Assembly (NCBI GenBank): GCA_030430455.1
Contig: JAUIJB010000001.1
Coordinates: 99,219-163,218 of the forward strand
Reading direction: 5' to 3'
Length of the DNA: 64,000 bases
DNA from: Verrucomicrobiia bacterium
GTDB taxonomy: Bacteria; Verrucomicrobiota; Verrucomicrobiia; Verrucomicrobiales; Akkermansiaceae
Position 1 is the stretch's first letter, and every line of letters starts with the position of its first letter. This document shows positions 34,483-43,537 of this stretch, in pieces. Under the pieces are notes generated by a model, which saw only the letters and a list, made by a program, of their open reading frames with translations, did not search any database and was not told where the DNA came from. The position numbers and the translations under genes are program-made.

Positions 34483-35067
34483 ATGTATCTCAACCTGAGA
34501 CGAAAGCTGGCGGCCACGGCCGCAAAGCTCCACACCGCGGGGCTGCGGCGGTCCTTCGCCGAGCTCGGTGCCGGGGCGACCGTCTGCCCGCCGCTTCAGG
34601 TCTGGGGCGAGGAGCGCATCTCGATCGGCGCCCGCAGCTACTTCGGCCCGAACTGCTGGATCATGGTCCTGCGCAGCCAGGGTGGCGACGATTCGGCGCG
34701 GATCGAGATCGGTTCCGGGGTTTCGGTGTCGGGCGACTGCACCATCACGGCCTGCCGCGAGGTGGTGCTCGAGGATGCGGTCCTGATGGGCCGCTTCGTC
34801 CACATCTCCGACCACTCCCACGAGTTCGGCCGCGACGGGATCCCGATCAAGGACCAGGGGGTCGGCTCGATCAAGCCGGTGAGGATCGGCACGGGTGCCT
34901 GGATCGGCCAGGGCGCGGTCATCTGCCCCGGCGTCACCATCGGCCGCGGCGCGGTCGTCGGGGCCAACTCGGTGGTCCGCCATGACGTTCCCGCGCGCTG
35001 CGTCGCGGTGGGGGCCCCGGCACGGATCGTGCGGCGCCTCGACGGCGCCGGAACCGCCGAGCCCTGA
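34483..35067 (+). CDS. Hexapeptide-repeat acyltransferase (WcaF-like)
   Basis: This 194-residue left-handed beta-helix acyltransferase has repeats at about 45-180 (ISIGARSYFGPNCWIM, VVLEDAVLMGRFVHISDH, WIGQGAVICPGVTIGRGAVVGANSVV) and ends VAVGAPARIVRRL. It resembles colanic-acid-type O-acetyltransferases and is the third hexapeptide protein of the locus (the others are at 19186 and 25944). Acceptor unknown. Confidence 0.88.
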   Translation: MYLNLRRKLAATAAKLHTAGLRRSFAELGAGATVCPPLQVWGEERISIGARSYFGPNCWIMVLRSQGGDDSARIEIGSGVSVSGDCTITACREVVLEDAVLMGRFVHISDHSHEFGRDGIPIKDQGVGSIKPVRIGTGAWIGQGAVICPGVTIGRGAVVGANSVVRHDVPARCVAVGAPARIVRRLDGAGTAEP

Positions 35068-35079
35068 ACTGAGTTTTCC

Positions 35080-36429
35080 ATGACGTCCGTCCTCTACATC
35101 GCGAAGTACTTCCCACCGGTCGGCGGGGCGGGGGTCCAGCGCTCGGTCAAGTTCGTGAAGTACCTTCCCGGGTTCGGGATCCTGCCGGTCGTGCTGACCG
35201 AGGAGGCCGATCACGGCGACCGCTGGAGTCCGGAGGACTCCTCGATGCTCGCGGAGATTCCCGCGGAGATTCCGGTCCACCGGGCCCGCTGGCAGCGGGA
35301 TCCCGACCGTGCCAGCGACGCCAGGCGCCGTGCCGAGGCGATGATCCGCCTCGGGGTCGAGGAGGGGCGCCGCCATCACGTTCGGGCGGTGTTCGTCACG
35401 ATGTCCCCCTTCGGCGATGCCTCGATCGCCCGCCGGATCGCCGCCGAGCTCGCTGTGCCCTGGGTTGCCGACCTGCGCGATCCGTGGGCCTTCGACGAGT
35501 TCATTCCCTATCGCACGGCCTTCCACCGCGAGCGGGACAAGAAGCGCATGGAACTCTCGCTCGCCGGCGCCGCGACCATCGTGATGAACACCCCCGAGTC
35601 GGCCCGGCTGGTCGAGGAGGGGATTCCCGGGCTGCGGGGGAGCCGCATCACCCACCTGACCAACGGCTACGACGCCGCGGACTTCGCCGGCGACCCGCCG
35701 GATGCCGCGGAGGGCGGGGACCGCAGGTTCACCATCGTCCACTCCGGCTACCTCCACACCGCCGCCGGCTTCGAGCAGCAGCGCAAGCAGTGGCTCAACC
35801 GCCTGCTCGGCAGGACGATCAAGGGGGTGCGGCGGCTGTGCCGATCGCACTACTACCTGCTCCAGGCCCTCGAGGCTTGGGTCGCGCGGGATCCCTCGGT
35901 GGCCGACCAGGTCGAGTTGGTCTTCGTCGGCTCGACGACCGAAACCGACCAGCAGCTGGCCGCGGCCTCGGCGGTCTCCTCGATGGTGAGCTTCACCGGC
36001 TACCTGCCGCATCGCGAGTCGGTCGATCGCGTCCGCTCGGCGGACCTGCTGTTCTTTCCCATGCATGGCCTGGCGGCCGGCTGCCGCTCGTCGATCGTTC
36101 CGGGCAAGGCCTACGAGTACATGGCGAGCGGCCGCAGCATCCTCGCCGCGGTGCCGCAGGGTGACGCCCGGCAGTTCCTCGAGCGCGCCGGCTCGGCGAG
36201 GATCTGCGACCCGGACGACGTCGCCGCGATGAGTGCCCAGATCGAGGAGGAGTTCCGGCAGTGGCGCGAGGGCGGCGGCAAGCACCGCGACTGGCAGCCG
36301 GATGCGGTGGCCGGATTCGAGCGACGCGCCCTGACCCGCCGCCTGGCCGGGATCCTGTTCGAGGCCGCCGGCATCGATGCGCCCCACTCCGCCGGCGAAC
36401 CGGAGTCGACCATCCAGAAGGTTTCATGA
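35080..36429 (+). CDS. GT-B glycosyltransferase
   Basis: This 449-residue protein starts TSVLYIAKYFPPVGGAGVQRSVKFVKYL, the N-terminal glycine loop of family 4-like transferases. PWVADLRDPWAFDEF lies in the N-terminal domain, and YLPHRESVDRVRSADLLFF with GKAYEYMASGRSILAAVP in the C-terminal donor domain. It is longer than its neighbours because of an insertion around 215-270. It is cytosolic or peripheral and overlaps the next gene by ATGA. Confidence 0.86.
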   Translation: MTSVLYIAKYFPPVGGAGVQRSVKFVKYLPGFGILPVVLTEEADHGDRWSPEDSSMLAEIPAEIPVHRARWQRDPDRASDARRRAEAMIRLGVEEGRRHHVRAVFVTMSPFGDASIARRIAAELAVPWVADLRDPWAFDEFIPYRTAFHRERDKKRMELSLAGAATIVMNTPESARLVEEGIPGLRGSRITHLTNGYDAADFAGDPPDAAEGGDRRFTIVHSGYLHTAAGFEQQRKQWLNRLLGRTIKGVRRLCRSHYYLLQALEAWVARDPSVADQVELVFVGSTTETDQQLAAASAVSSMVSFTGYLPHRESVDRVRSADLLFFPMHGLAAGCRSSIVPGKAYEYMASGRSILAAVPQGDARQFLERAGSARICDPDDVAAMSAQIEEEFRQWREGGGKHRDWQPDAVAGFERRALTRRLAGILFEAAGIDAPHSAGEPESTIQKVS

Positions 36430-37670
36430 AGTCACTCGTCCTTTCGAGGTTCAGCCCGTTCAGCACCAAGGGGGGCGCGGCGCTGAGGAACGGCCAGACC
36501 GTCGCCGGGCTTGCCCGCCTGGGCGAGGTCGACGTCGTCACCATCGGCGAGGACCCGGACGCCCGCGACGAGCAGCGCGGCCCGGTGCGCAGCTTCCGCT
36601 TCGGACTCGGCGACTCGCCGGGTGCCCTCCGGCGGCTTGGGAAGAAGCTCTGGCGCGTCACCCCGGGAGCGGTCCCGGTGATCGACATGTACCGCCATGA
36701 CAGCGTGCTTCGCTTCCTGCGCGACCGCTGCCGCGAGCAGAACTACGACGTCGCCGTGGTCGAGGAGCTGTCGCTCGGCCCTTACCTCCCGGAACTCGAC
36801 CGGCTCGGCTGCCCGACGGTCTTCGACGCCCACAACGTCGAGGGCGTCCTGCGCCGCGAGCTCGGCAGGGCCGGCGGGGGAAGCGGGTCCTTCACCAAGC
36901 GGATGATCGACCGCCGCATCTTCGGCCTCGAGCGCCGGATGGTCGCCCGGGCCGGCCAGGTCTGGGTCTGCAGCGAGGTCGACGCGAAGCAGCTGGCGGA
37001 GGTCTACGGCCGTCGCGAGGGCGTCAGCGTCATCCCCAACGGGGTCAACACGGCGGACTACGCCGATGCCCGGGTCGACCACGGCGGATGGGCCGACGAG
37101 ATCGAGCTGCTGTTCCTCGGGTCCTACTCGTACTATCCGAACGAGGAGGCCGCCCTGACGTTGATCCGCGAGCTGGTCCCCGAACTCCGCTCGCGGGGGC
37201 GCTCGGTCCGGCTCAAGCTGGTCGGCCGCCAGCCGACCCCGGCGATGCTCGAGGCGGCCGGGGACGACGGGCAGATCGAGGTGACCGGCGGGGTCGAGAG
37301 CGTGGTCCCGTACCTCGCGCGGTCCAGCGTCATGGTCGTCCCGCTGACCCTCGGCAGCGGAACCCGCCTCAAGATCCTCGAGGCCTTCGCCGCCGGCAAG
37401 CCGGTGGTCAGCACGACCAAGGGTGCCGAGGGCATCGACTACCGCGACGGCTCGGACCTCTTCATCGCCGATGACCCGGCGGCCATGGCCGATGCGGTGA
37501 TCCGCATCTGGGACGACCGCGAGCTGCGCGACGCCATGCGGCGCAGTGCCCTCGAGCTCGTCGAGCGGGACTACTCGTGGGAGTCGGCCGGTCGCCGGAT
37601 CGCCGGCCTGTTCGACCGCCGTCAAGCGGTGCAAGCCGCCCGTCCAGCCCTCGCCGGGCAAGCGCCATGA
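36426..37670 (+). CDS. GT-B glycosyltransferase (family 4 type)
   Basis: This 414-residue protein has KSLVLSRFSPFSTKGGAALR at the N-terminus, PTVFDAHNVEGVLRRELG, a linker VSVIPNGVNTADY, ELLFLGSYSYYPNEEAALTL and the donor motif GSGTRLKILEAFAAGKPVVS followed by TTKGAEGI. It resembles sugar transferases of the PEP-CTERM/XrtA-associated TIGR03087 type in layout, but that is a guess. Overlaps of 4 bp on both sides indicate a coupled run of genes. Confidence 0.88.
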   Translation: MKSLVLSRFSPFSTKGGAALRNGQTVAGLARLGEVDVVTIGEDPDARDEQRGPVRSFRFGLGDSPGALRRLGKKLWRVTPGAVPVIDMYRHDSVLRFLRDRCREQNYDVAVVEELSLGPYLPELDRLGCPTVFDAHNVEGVLRRELGRAGGGSGSFTKRMIDRRIFGLERRMVARAGQVWVCSEVDAKQLAEVYGRREGVSVIPNGVNTADYADARVDHGGWADEIELLFLGSYSYYPNEEAALTLIRELVPELRSRGRSVRLKLVGRQPTPAMLEAAGDDGQIEVTGGVESVVPYLARSSVMVVPLTLGSGTRLKILEAFAAGKPVVSTTKGAEGIDYRDGSDLFIADDPAAMADAVIRIWDDRELRDAMRRSALELVERDYSWESAGRRIAGLFDRRQAVQAARPALAGQAP

Positions 37671-38839
37671 AGCCGGGAGATGCCACCAGGCGGCCGACCC
37701 CGACGGCCTGTTTCGTGCCCTTCTACGAGGACAATCCCTACCAGCGTGAGCTGGCGGGGGGGATCGAGGCCCAGGGTTTCGAGCTGTCGTCGCGGCCGTG
37801 GCTCCGCGGCATGGCGGCGGAGTGGATTTCTGGACGCTTCCGCCCCGAGGTGCTCCACCTCCACTGGCTGCCGGCGATCACCGCGAGTTTCAAGGGGACC
37901 ATGAAGGCGATCGCCTTCGTGCTGCGCCTGCTCGTGCTGCGCGGCCTCGGGGCGAAGGTCGTCTGGACGGTCCACAACCTCTACAGCCACGAGTCCGGCT
38001 CAAGGCGGGTCGAACGCTGGATGACCCGCTGGGTCCTGCGCCTGGCCTCGCGGGTCCTGGTCCACGGCGAGAGCGCCATCCGCCTGATCGGCGACGAGTT
38101 CGGCGGGCGATTCGCGCACAAGCTGAGGGTGGTGCCGCACGGCAGCTACCTCGGGGTCTATCCGGACGACATCGAACCCGCGCAGGCCCGCCGCGAGCTC
38201 GGCCTCGGTGGGGATGAGGTGGTGATGCTCTTCCTCGGCAACATCCGGCCCTACAAGGGGGTTGCGGAGCTGGTCGACGCCTTCATGAAGCTCGACGACC
38301 CCAAGGCCCGGCTGGTGATCGCCGGGCGGGTCAAGGAGGACCGTGACCGCGAGTACCTCGAGGGCCGGATCGGCGGCAGGCGCGGGGTGATGCTGCGGCC
38401 GGGCTACATCGACGACGACAAGCTGCAGGTCTACATGCGCGCCGCCGACATCGTCGTCTTTCCCTACCGCGACGTCCTCACTTCGGGTGCCGTGATCCTG
38501 GCGATGAGCTTCGGGCGCGCCTGCCTCGCCCCGCGCTTGGGCTGCATTCCGGACGTGCTCGACGACGCCGGCGCGATCCTCTATGACCCGGATTCGCCCG
38601 GCGGCGGCCTGGCGGCGGCGGTGGCGGAGGTCTTCAGCCGGGCCGGCGAGCTTCCGGCGATGGGGCGGCATAACCTCGCCCAGGCGGAATCGTGGAACTG
38701 GGGGCGCATCGGCGCGCTCACCGCCGAGGCCTACCGCGAGGCCCTGGGAACAAGCCCGGAGTCGAATCCGGAACCGAATCCGGCGGTCGATGCCGCCAAC
38801 CCGCAGTCCTTTTCCAACAGCACCAATGGCACTCCCTGA
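37667..38839 (+). CDS. GT-B glycosyltransferase
   Basis: This 390-residue protein has an N-terminal ACFVPFYEDNPYQRELAGGI, LHLHWLPAI and VVWTVHNLYSHESG. The C-terminal domain has VVMLFLGNIRPYKGVAELVDAF and the donor-binding PYRDVLTSGAVILAMSFGRA. The layout is like GumH/beta-mannosyl or family 4 transferases. The C-terminal 25 residues are a Pro/Asn/Ser-rich tail in the stretch that overlaps the following sulfotransferase gene by 14 bp. Confidence 0.87.
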   Translation: MKPGDATRRPTPTACFVPFYEDNPYQRELAGGIEAQGFELSSRPWLRGMAAEWISGRFRPEVLHLHWLPAITASFKGTMKAIAFVLRLLVLRGLGAKVVWTVHNLYSHESGSRRVERWMTRWVLRLASRVLVHGESAIRLIGDEFGGRFAHKLRVVPHGSYLGVYPDDIEPAQARRELGLGGDEVVMLFLGNIRPYKGVAELVDAFMKLDDPKARLVIAGRVKEDRDREYLEGRIGGRRGVMLRPGYIDDDKLQVYMRAADIVVFPYRDVLTSGAVILAMSFGRACLAPRLGCIPDVLDDAGAILYDPDSPGGGLAAAVAEVFSRAGELPAMGRHNLAQAESWNWGRIGALTAEAYREALGTSPESNPEPNPAVDAANPQSFSNSTNGTP

Positions 38840-39737
38840 TTTCATGATCATCGGAGCGGCGAAGTCGGGAACGACTTCGATGCACATGTACCTCGGCCAG
38901 CACCCGGAGGTCTTCTTTCCGGAGTACAAGGAGCCGAACTATTTCGCGCTCGCCGGCGAGTCGTTGCCGAAGAAGGGACCGGCGCCACCGAAGGTGATCC
39001 AGTCCCTGATCTACTCGCGCAGCATCACCGACTTCGCCAGGTACGAGTCGATCTTCGAGGGTGCGGGACCGGGCAAGAAGCTCGGCGAGGCCTCGGTGCG
39101 CTACCTGTATTTCCCCGCGGCCCCCGGGCGGATCCATGAAAAGGTCCCGGGCGTGCGCTGCATCGCGATCCTGCGCGACCCGGTGGCGCGGCTCTACTCG
39201 CACTACTGCATGAACGTCCAGTACCTGATCGAGCCGCTGTCGCTGCGCGACGCGCTCGACCAGGAGGAGGCGCGGATCGCCGATGGCTGGGGCTGGGACT
39301 GGCACTACGCCTCGGTCGGACGCTACGCCGACCAGGTCGAGCGGTTTGTCGAGACCCTGGGCCGCGACCAGGTCAAGGTGATGCTCTACGACGACTTCGT
39401 CGCCGACCCGCAGGCCGCCTTCGCCGAGGCCTGCCGCTTCATCGGCATCGACGACGGCTTCCAGCCGGACATGAGCAAGCGGGGCAAGGTGGCCTCGCGG
39501 CCGCGCAGCAAGGCCCTCGGCCGCTGGCTGCACTGGCCGGGGCAGGGAAGAAAGGCGATGCGCCGCCTCGCGCCGTGGTTCTTCACCGACGAGCGCCTCG
39601 AGCGGCTCGAGGAGTGGAACCGCTCGCCGGTCGACAAGCTCGACGCCGCCACCCGCCGCGAGATCGGGCCACGCTTCCGCCAGGACATCGAGAAGCTCGG
39701 CCGCGTGCTCGACCGCGACATCCCCTGGTCGTACTAG
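38826..39737 (+). CDS. Sulfotransferase
   Basis: This 303-residue protein starts LPDFMIIGAAKSGTTSMHMYL, the 5'-phosphosulfate-binding loop of PAPS-dependent sulfotransferases. The 3'-phosphate motif is at IAILRDPVARLYSHYCMNVQYL (Arg and Ser/His positions visible), and VKVMLYDDFVADPQ follows. These enzymes transfer sulfate from PAPS to hydroxyl groups of carbohydrates. Set in the EPS run and next to a second sulfotransferase, it predicts a sulfated polymer. It overlaps the upstream glycosyltransferase gene by 14 bp. Confidence 0.9.
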   Translation: MALPDFMIIGAAKSGTTSMHMYLGQHPEVFFPEYKEPNYFALAGESLPKKGPAPPKVIQSLIYSRSITDFARYESIFEGAGPGKKLGEASVRYLYFPAAPGRIHEKVPGVRCIAILRDPVARLYSHYCMNVQYLIEPLSLRDALDQEEARIADGWGWDWHYASVGRYADQVERFVETLGRDQVKVMLYDDFVADPQAAFAEACRFIGIDDGFQPDMSKRGKVASRPRSKALGRWLHWPGQGRKAMRRLAPWFFTDERLERLEEWNRSPVDKLDAATRREIGPRFRQDIEKLGRVLDRDIPWSY

Positions 39738-39777
39738 GCTTTGCCCGACCCCACCGCCCGATTTCCCCCCCGGAACC

Positions 39778-40740
39778 ATGAGCAACCAACTCCTTTCGCG
39801 CATCGCCTCGGGTGTCCGCCGCCGCAGCCTGCCGCTGAGGCTCGCGCTGCCGAATCTGGCCGCCGGATCCAACCCGCCGAGCGGCCGCCCGGTCGCCATC
39901 ATCGGCAACGGCCGCTCCGGAACCTCCTGGATCGGCGAGACCATCGGCTCCGCCCCGGGAGTCGTCTACTACCGCGAGCCCTGCCACCCGCAGGTGCGCT
40001 ACCGCCGGGACGACACCGTGTGGAGCCGCTACGTTGCCCCCGGCGGTCGGGACGCCGACTTCGAGGCCTGCCTCGACCGGGCCTTCCGCGGCGGCTACGT
40101 CGGCGACCCGGACCTCGATCCCGCCCTGCGCGAGCTCCGGCGGTCGGGCGACTACCGCGTGGTGGTCAAGGAGGTGGCCGCCTTCCTGTCGGCCGAGTGG
40201 CTGTGCCGCCGCTACGACCCGCTGGTGGTCTTCGCCGTCCGCCACCCCTGCCCGAGCGTCATGTCGGTGCACAAGCTCGGCCTCGTCGAGCCGGAGCGGC
40301 GCCGCTTCGCGGAGCTGCTCGCCAACCCGGAGCTGCGCGACGGGGTGTTGGCGGAGTTCATGCCCCACCTCGAGGGTCTCAAGGACCCGCTCGAGGTGTC
40401 GGCGGGCATCTGGGCCCTGAAGAACCACGTCGCCCTCGATGTCGCCCGGCGCCGCGGGGACTGGATCCGGGTGGCCTACGAGGACGCCTGCCTCGAGCCG
40501 CTGGAGACCTTCCGCGACCTGTTCGGCCGGCTCGGCCTCGAGTGGACCGCGGAGATGGAGCAGCAGGTGATCGAGTCGACCTCGACGGCGCAGGACGGCC
40601 CCCACGCGACGAGCAAGGTCTCGTCGCGCCAGGTCGATGCCTGGCGCGGCAGGATGACCGCCGCGGAGAAGGCGATGGTTCGCCGCGCCGTTGAGCCCTT
40701 CGACTTTCCGTTCTACAACCGCGACGAGGACTGGCGGTAG
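39778..40740 (+). CDS. Second sulfotransferase family protein
   Basis: In this 320-residue protein the PAPS-binding loop is VAIIGNGRSGTSWIGETI, and the 3'-phosphate segment is VVFAVRHPCPSVMSVHKLGL. YEDACLEPLETFRDLFGRLG resembles the usual downstream helix. Sequence similarity to the first sulfotransferase is low, so the two likely act on different positions or sugars. ATG 39778 lies 6 bp after C7 (39765-39771), with GGAA in between as a possible weak Shine-Dalgarno. Confidence 0.86.
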   Translation: MSNQLLSRIASGVRRRSLPLRLALPNLAAGSNPPSGRPVAIIGNGRSGTSWIGETIGSAPGVVYYREPCHPQVRYRRDDTVWSRYVAPGGRDADFEACLDRAFRGGYVGDPDLDPALRELRRSGDYRVVVKEVAAFLSAEWLCRRYDPLVVFAVRHPCPSVMSVHKLGLVEPERRRFAELLANPELRDGVLAEFMPHLEGLKDPLEVSAGIWALKNHVALDVARRRGDWIRVAYEDACLEPLETFRDLFGRLGLEWTAEMEQQVIESTSTAQDGPHATSKVSSRQVDAWRGRMTAAEKAMVRRAVEPFDFPFYNRDEDWR

Positions 40741-40775
40741 GCCCGCCGTCCCCGAGCACACGCCCACCACGACTC

Positions 40776-41711
40776 ATGACTGCCCCAGGCTCCCCCCCCG
40801 TCCACCTCTCCGGCTACCAGAACCGGGACCGCGAGGTGATCGACTACGGCATGACCGAGCTGGAGGATTCCGGCCTCTGGTTCCGCTCCTCGCCGCCGCC
40901 GAATCCCGGCGGCAGCAAGGTCGCCTTCATCGGCGCCGCGCAGACCTTTGGCTGCTTCTGCGAGAAGCCCTTCCCCGACCTGCTCGCGGAGCGCCTCGGC
41001 ATCACCGCGCTCAACTTCGGCTACGGTGGCGCCGGGCCGGAGTTCTTCCTCGGCCAGGAGAAGCTCGTCGAGCAGCTCAACGGTTGCGACCTCGTCGTGA
41101 TCCAGGCGATGTCCGGGCGCTCGCAGAGCAACTCGGCCTATGAAAGCGGCGGGCTCGAGTACCTCACGCGGCGGTCCGACGGCACCCGGCTCGGTGCCAA
41201 CGAGGCCTACCGCGAGGTCCTCGAGGGACCGCGCGGGCTTCATGCCCTCGGCGCCGCTGGCACCAAGGCCGCCCGCGTCCTCGGCCGCCGCCGCCTGCGC
41301 CGGCTGGTCAACGAGACCCGCCGCGCCTGGGTCAGGAGCAACCTCGACCTGGTCGAGGCGCTGCGGGTGCCCGCCGTGTTCTTCTGGTTCTCCAAGCGCA
41401 CGCCCTCGCTGCCGGACGACCTGACCACGGTGAAGTCGCTGTTCGGCGAGTTCCCGCAGATGGTCAACACCTGGATGGTCGAGGAGGTCCGCCGCAGCTG
41501 CGCCGGCTACGCCGAGTGCGTGTCCGAGCGCGGCAGCCCGCAGCCCCTGTTCAGCCGCCACACCGGCGAACCCGTCACCGTCGACCCGGCCGACGACCGG
41601 CCCGACCTCGGCGGCCAGCCGGCGTGGAGCGAGAACCTCTACTATCCCTCCCCCGAGATGCACGAGGATGCCGCCGAGTGCCTGCTTCCGGTTCTCAAGG
41701 ACCTGCTATGA
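40776..41711 (+). CDS. DUF6473-like protein of the EPS locus
   Basis: This 311-residue protein has no signal peptide. The N-terminal GYQNRDREVIDYGM, then FIGAAQTFGCFCEKPFPDLL and LGITALNFGYGGAGPEFFL, recall DUF6473 proteins found near sulfotransferases in marine bacteria. A Rossmann/flavodoxin-like core with IGAAQTF in place of a GDS box suggests distant kinship to SGNH hydrolases, but no catalytic triad is clear. It lies between the sulfotransferases and the flippase, with ATGA overlap to the latter. A C8 tract (40792-40799) falls within its first codons. Function unknown. Confidence 0.7.
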   Translation: MTAPGSPPVHLSGYQNRDREVIDYGMTELEDSGLWFRSSPPPNPGGSKVAFIGAAQTFGCFCEKPFPDLLAERLGITALNFGYGGAGPEFFLGQEKLVEQLNGCDLVVIQAMSGRSQSNSAYESGGLEYLTRRSDGTRLGANEAYREVLEGPRGLHALGAAGTKAARVLGRRRLRRLVNETRRAWVRSNLDLVEALRVPAVFFWFSKRTPSLPDDLTTVKSLFGEFPQMVNTWMVEEVRRSCAGYAECVSERGSPQPLFSRHTGEPVTVDPADDRPDLGGQPAWSENLYYPSPEMHEDAAECLLPVLKDLL

Positions 41712-43321
41712 AGAAGTCCGACGGACTCGGCGCCAAGAAGGTGCTGGTGATCAACAGCGTGAGCTCGATCTTCACGATCGTGCTCCAGATCACCGTACTG
41801 GTCTGGGTCAACCGCTTCCTCCTCCAGCGGATCGAGCCCGAGGAGTACGCGATTTTCCCGCTGGTCATGTCGATCGTCCTCATCGCCGAGGTGCTCAAGC
41901 AGCTCTTCGTTGGCGGACTGTCGCGTTTCATCGTCGAGGCCGACGCCCGTGGCGACGACGACGGCGTGACGCGGATCGTCTCCTCGATGTTCCCCTTCCT
42001 CGTCGGCTCGGTCGTCCTGTTCTCGGTGATCGGCGCGCTGGTCGTGTGGAAGATCGACTGGGTCCTCGAGATCGCACCGCAGTATGTCGGCACCGCCCGC
42101 ACGATGTTCGCCCTGGTGGTGACGATGCTCCTCGCCGGGATGATCGCCGGACCCTTCTCGGTCGGGCTCTACGCCAAGCAGAAGTTCCTCATCAAGAACG
42201 CCCTCGACCTCGTCGCCGAGGTCGTCCGCATCGCCGTCCTCGCGGGGCTCCTGCTCGGCGTCAGTGCCAGCGTGATGTGGCTGGTCGTGGCCTCGACCGC
42301 GGCGCAGCTGCTGCGCACGCTGATGGACATCTACTGGACCCGCCGTCTGATCCCGGCGGTGAAGATCCGTCCCAGCATGTTCGATCGGGACACCACGCGG
42401 AGCCTGCTGGGATTCGGCGCGTGGACCTCGGTCGGCGGGGCGGTGCAGATCATCTCTCGGACCGTCCCGCTGCTGCTGCTCAACCGCTTCGGCACCGCCG
42501 TCGACGTGACCTGCCTCTACCTCGGCCGGCTTCCCGACCTGCAGCTGCGGAAGGTGATTTCCGCCGGGATGGTCCCGATCCAGCCGGCGATGACGAGCCT
42601 CTACGCCCGCGAGGGGCTCGAGTCACTCAGCCGCATCTACCTGCAGGGCAACCGCTACACGCTGTGGTTCGCGCTCGTCGGGATCGCCCCGCTGATGGTG
42701 TTCGCCGGGCCGATCATCGAGGCCTACGTCGGCAACACCTTCATCGACGCCGCGTGGGTGATGCTGTTCCTGCTCGGGCGCTACCCGCTGATCTTCGCGA
42801 GCGCGATGTTCTACCGCGTCGCCCACGCCTCGGCACGGGTCGGCCAGTACTTCGTCTCCGAGGCGGTGATCCAGGTGGCCACGCTGGTCGCGATGTACGT
42901 GCTCGTCGTCCGCATGGGCATGGGGGCGGTCGGCGCCGCGATCGCGATCGGGGCCTCGGCCAGCGTGCTGCAGCTCGTCCTGACCTGGCCGCTCGGCATG
43001 AAGATGGTGGGGGTGACCTGGCGGCAGCTGGCGCGCTTCACCCTGCTTCCCGGGATGCTGCCCTTCGCCGGGGCCGCCGGGTTCTGCTTCGTCTACCGGA
43101 TGCTCTTCTCGCTCGAGACCTGGCACATGATCGGCATCGGCTCGGGCCTCGCGGTGCTCGTCTTCGTGGCGATCCTGCTCAGGTTCTGCCTCGAACCGGA
43201 GGACCGCCAACTGGTCGCGGCGGCGACCAAGCGCCTGCGACCGCCGGCCCGCGGAAACCCCGGACTGGATCCCGCGGTGGAAGCCGGGGGATTGGGCAAG
43301 GGAACCGGCGAAAAGGTCTGA
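41708..43321 (+). CDS. Polysaccharide flippase (Wzx-like, MOP family)
   Basis: This 537-residue protein has about twelve to fourteen membrane segments spread along the chain, starting at about 10-33 and with a compact N-terminal cytosolic Lys-rich start (MKKSDGLGAKK). The pattern of paired helices and a basic C-terminus matches MATE/MOP polysaccharide exporters that flip undecaprenyl-linked repeat units. It completes the Wzx/Wzy/Wzz set together with the genes at 33102 and 21049. ATGA overlap with the upstream gene. Confidence 0.88.
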   Translation: MKKSDGLGAKKVLVINSVSSIFTIVLQITVLVWVNRFLLQRIEPEEYAIFPLVMSIVLIAEVLKQLFVGGLSRFIVEADARGDDDGVTRIVSSMFPFLVGSVVLFSVIGALVVWKIDWVLEIAPQYVGTARTMFALVVTMLLAGMIAGPFSVGLYAKQKFLIKNALDLVAEVVRIAVLAGLLLGVSASVMWLVVASTAAQLLRTLMDIYWTRRLIPAVKIRPSMFDRDTTRSLLGFGAWTSVGGAVQIISRTVPLLLLNRFGTAVDVTCLYLGRLPDLQLRKVISAGMVPIQPAMTSLYAREGLESLSRIYLQGNRYTLWFALVGIAPLMVFAGPIIEAYVGNTFIDAAWVMLFLLGRYPLIFASAMFYRVAHASARVGQYFVSEAVIQVATLVAMYVLVVRMGMGAVGAAIAIGASASVLQLVLTWPLGMKMVGVTWRQLARFTLLPGMLPFAGAAGFCFVYRMLFSLETWHMIGIGSGLAVLVFVAILLRFCLEPEDRQLVAAATKRLRPPARGNPGLDPAVEAGGLGKGTGEKV

Positions 43322-43455
43322 TTGAGCAGGATTTGCGTGGTTTCGGGCAGAATTTGCCAAGCACTGCGATCAAAACGATTTCACCTTCCCGCCACCCAGA
43401 TCACCCCGATTTGCGAGGAAGAGTTGCGGATTTCTTGATTTTCGGTTAAGAAACC

Positions 43456-43483
43456 TTGCAAAACTTCAAAAATCGAATATCAG
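43456..43483 (+). promoter_or_regulatory. Possible promoter of the giant LamG gene
   Basis: In an AT-rich stretch of the 216-bp spacer (43322-43537), TTGCAA (43456-43461) is 16 bp from TATCAG (43478-43483), a moderate match to -35 and -10 boxes. The AT-rich character against the GC-rich background is clear; the exact boxes are tentative. Confidence 0.35.
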
Positions 43484-43537
43484 AGCGCCGGGCAAGCGAT
43501 TGCCCACCCGTTCATCCCCCGTTCATCCCCCCGAATC

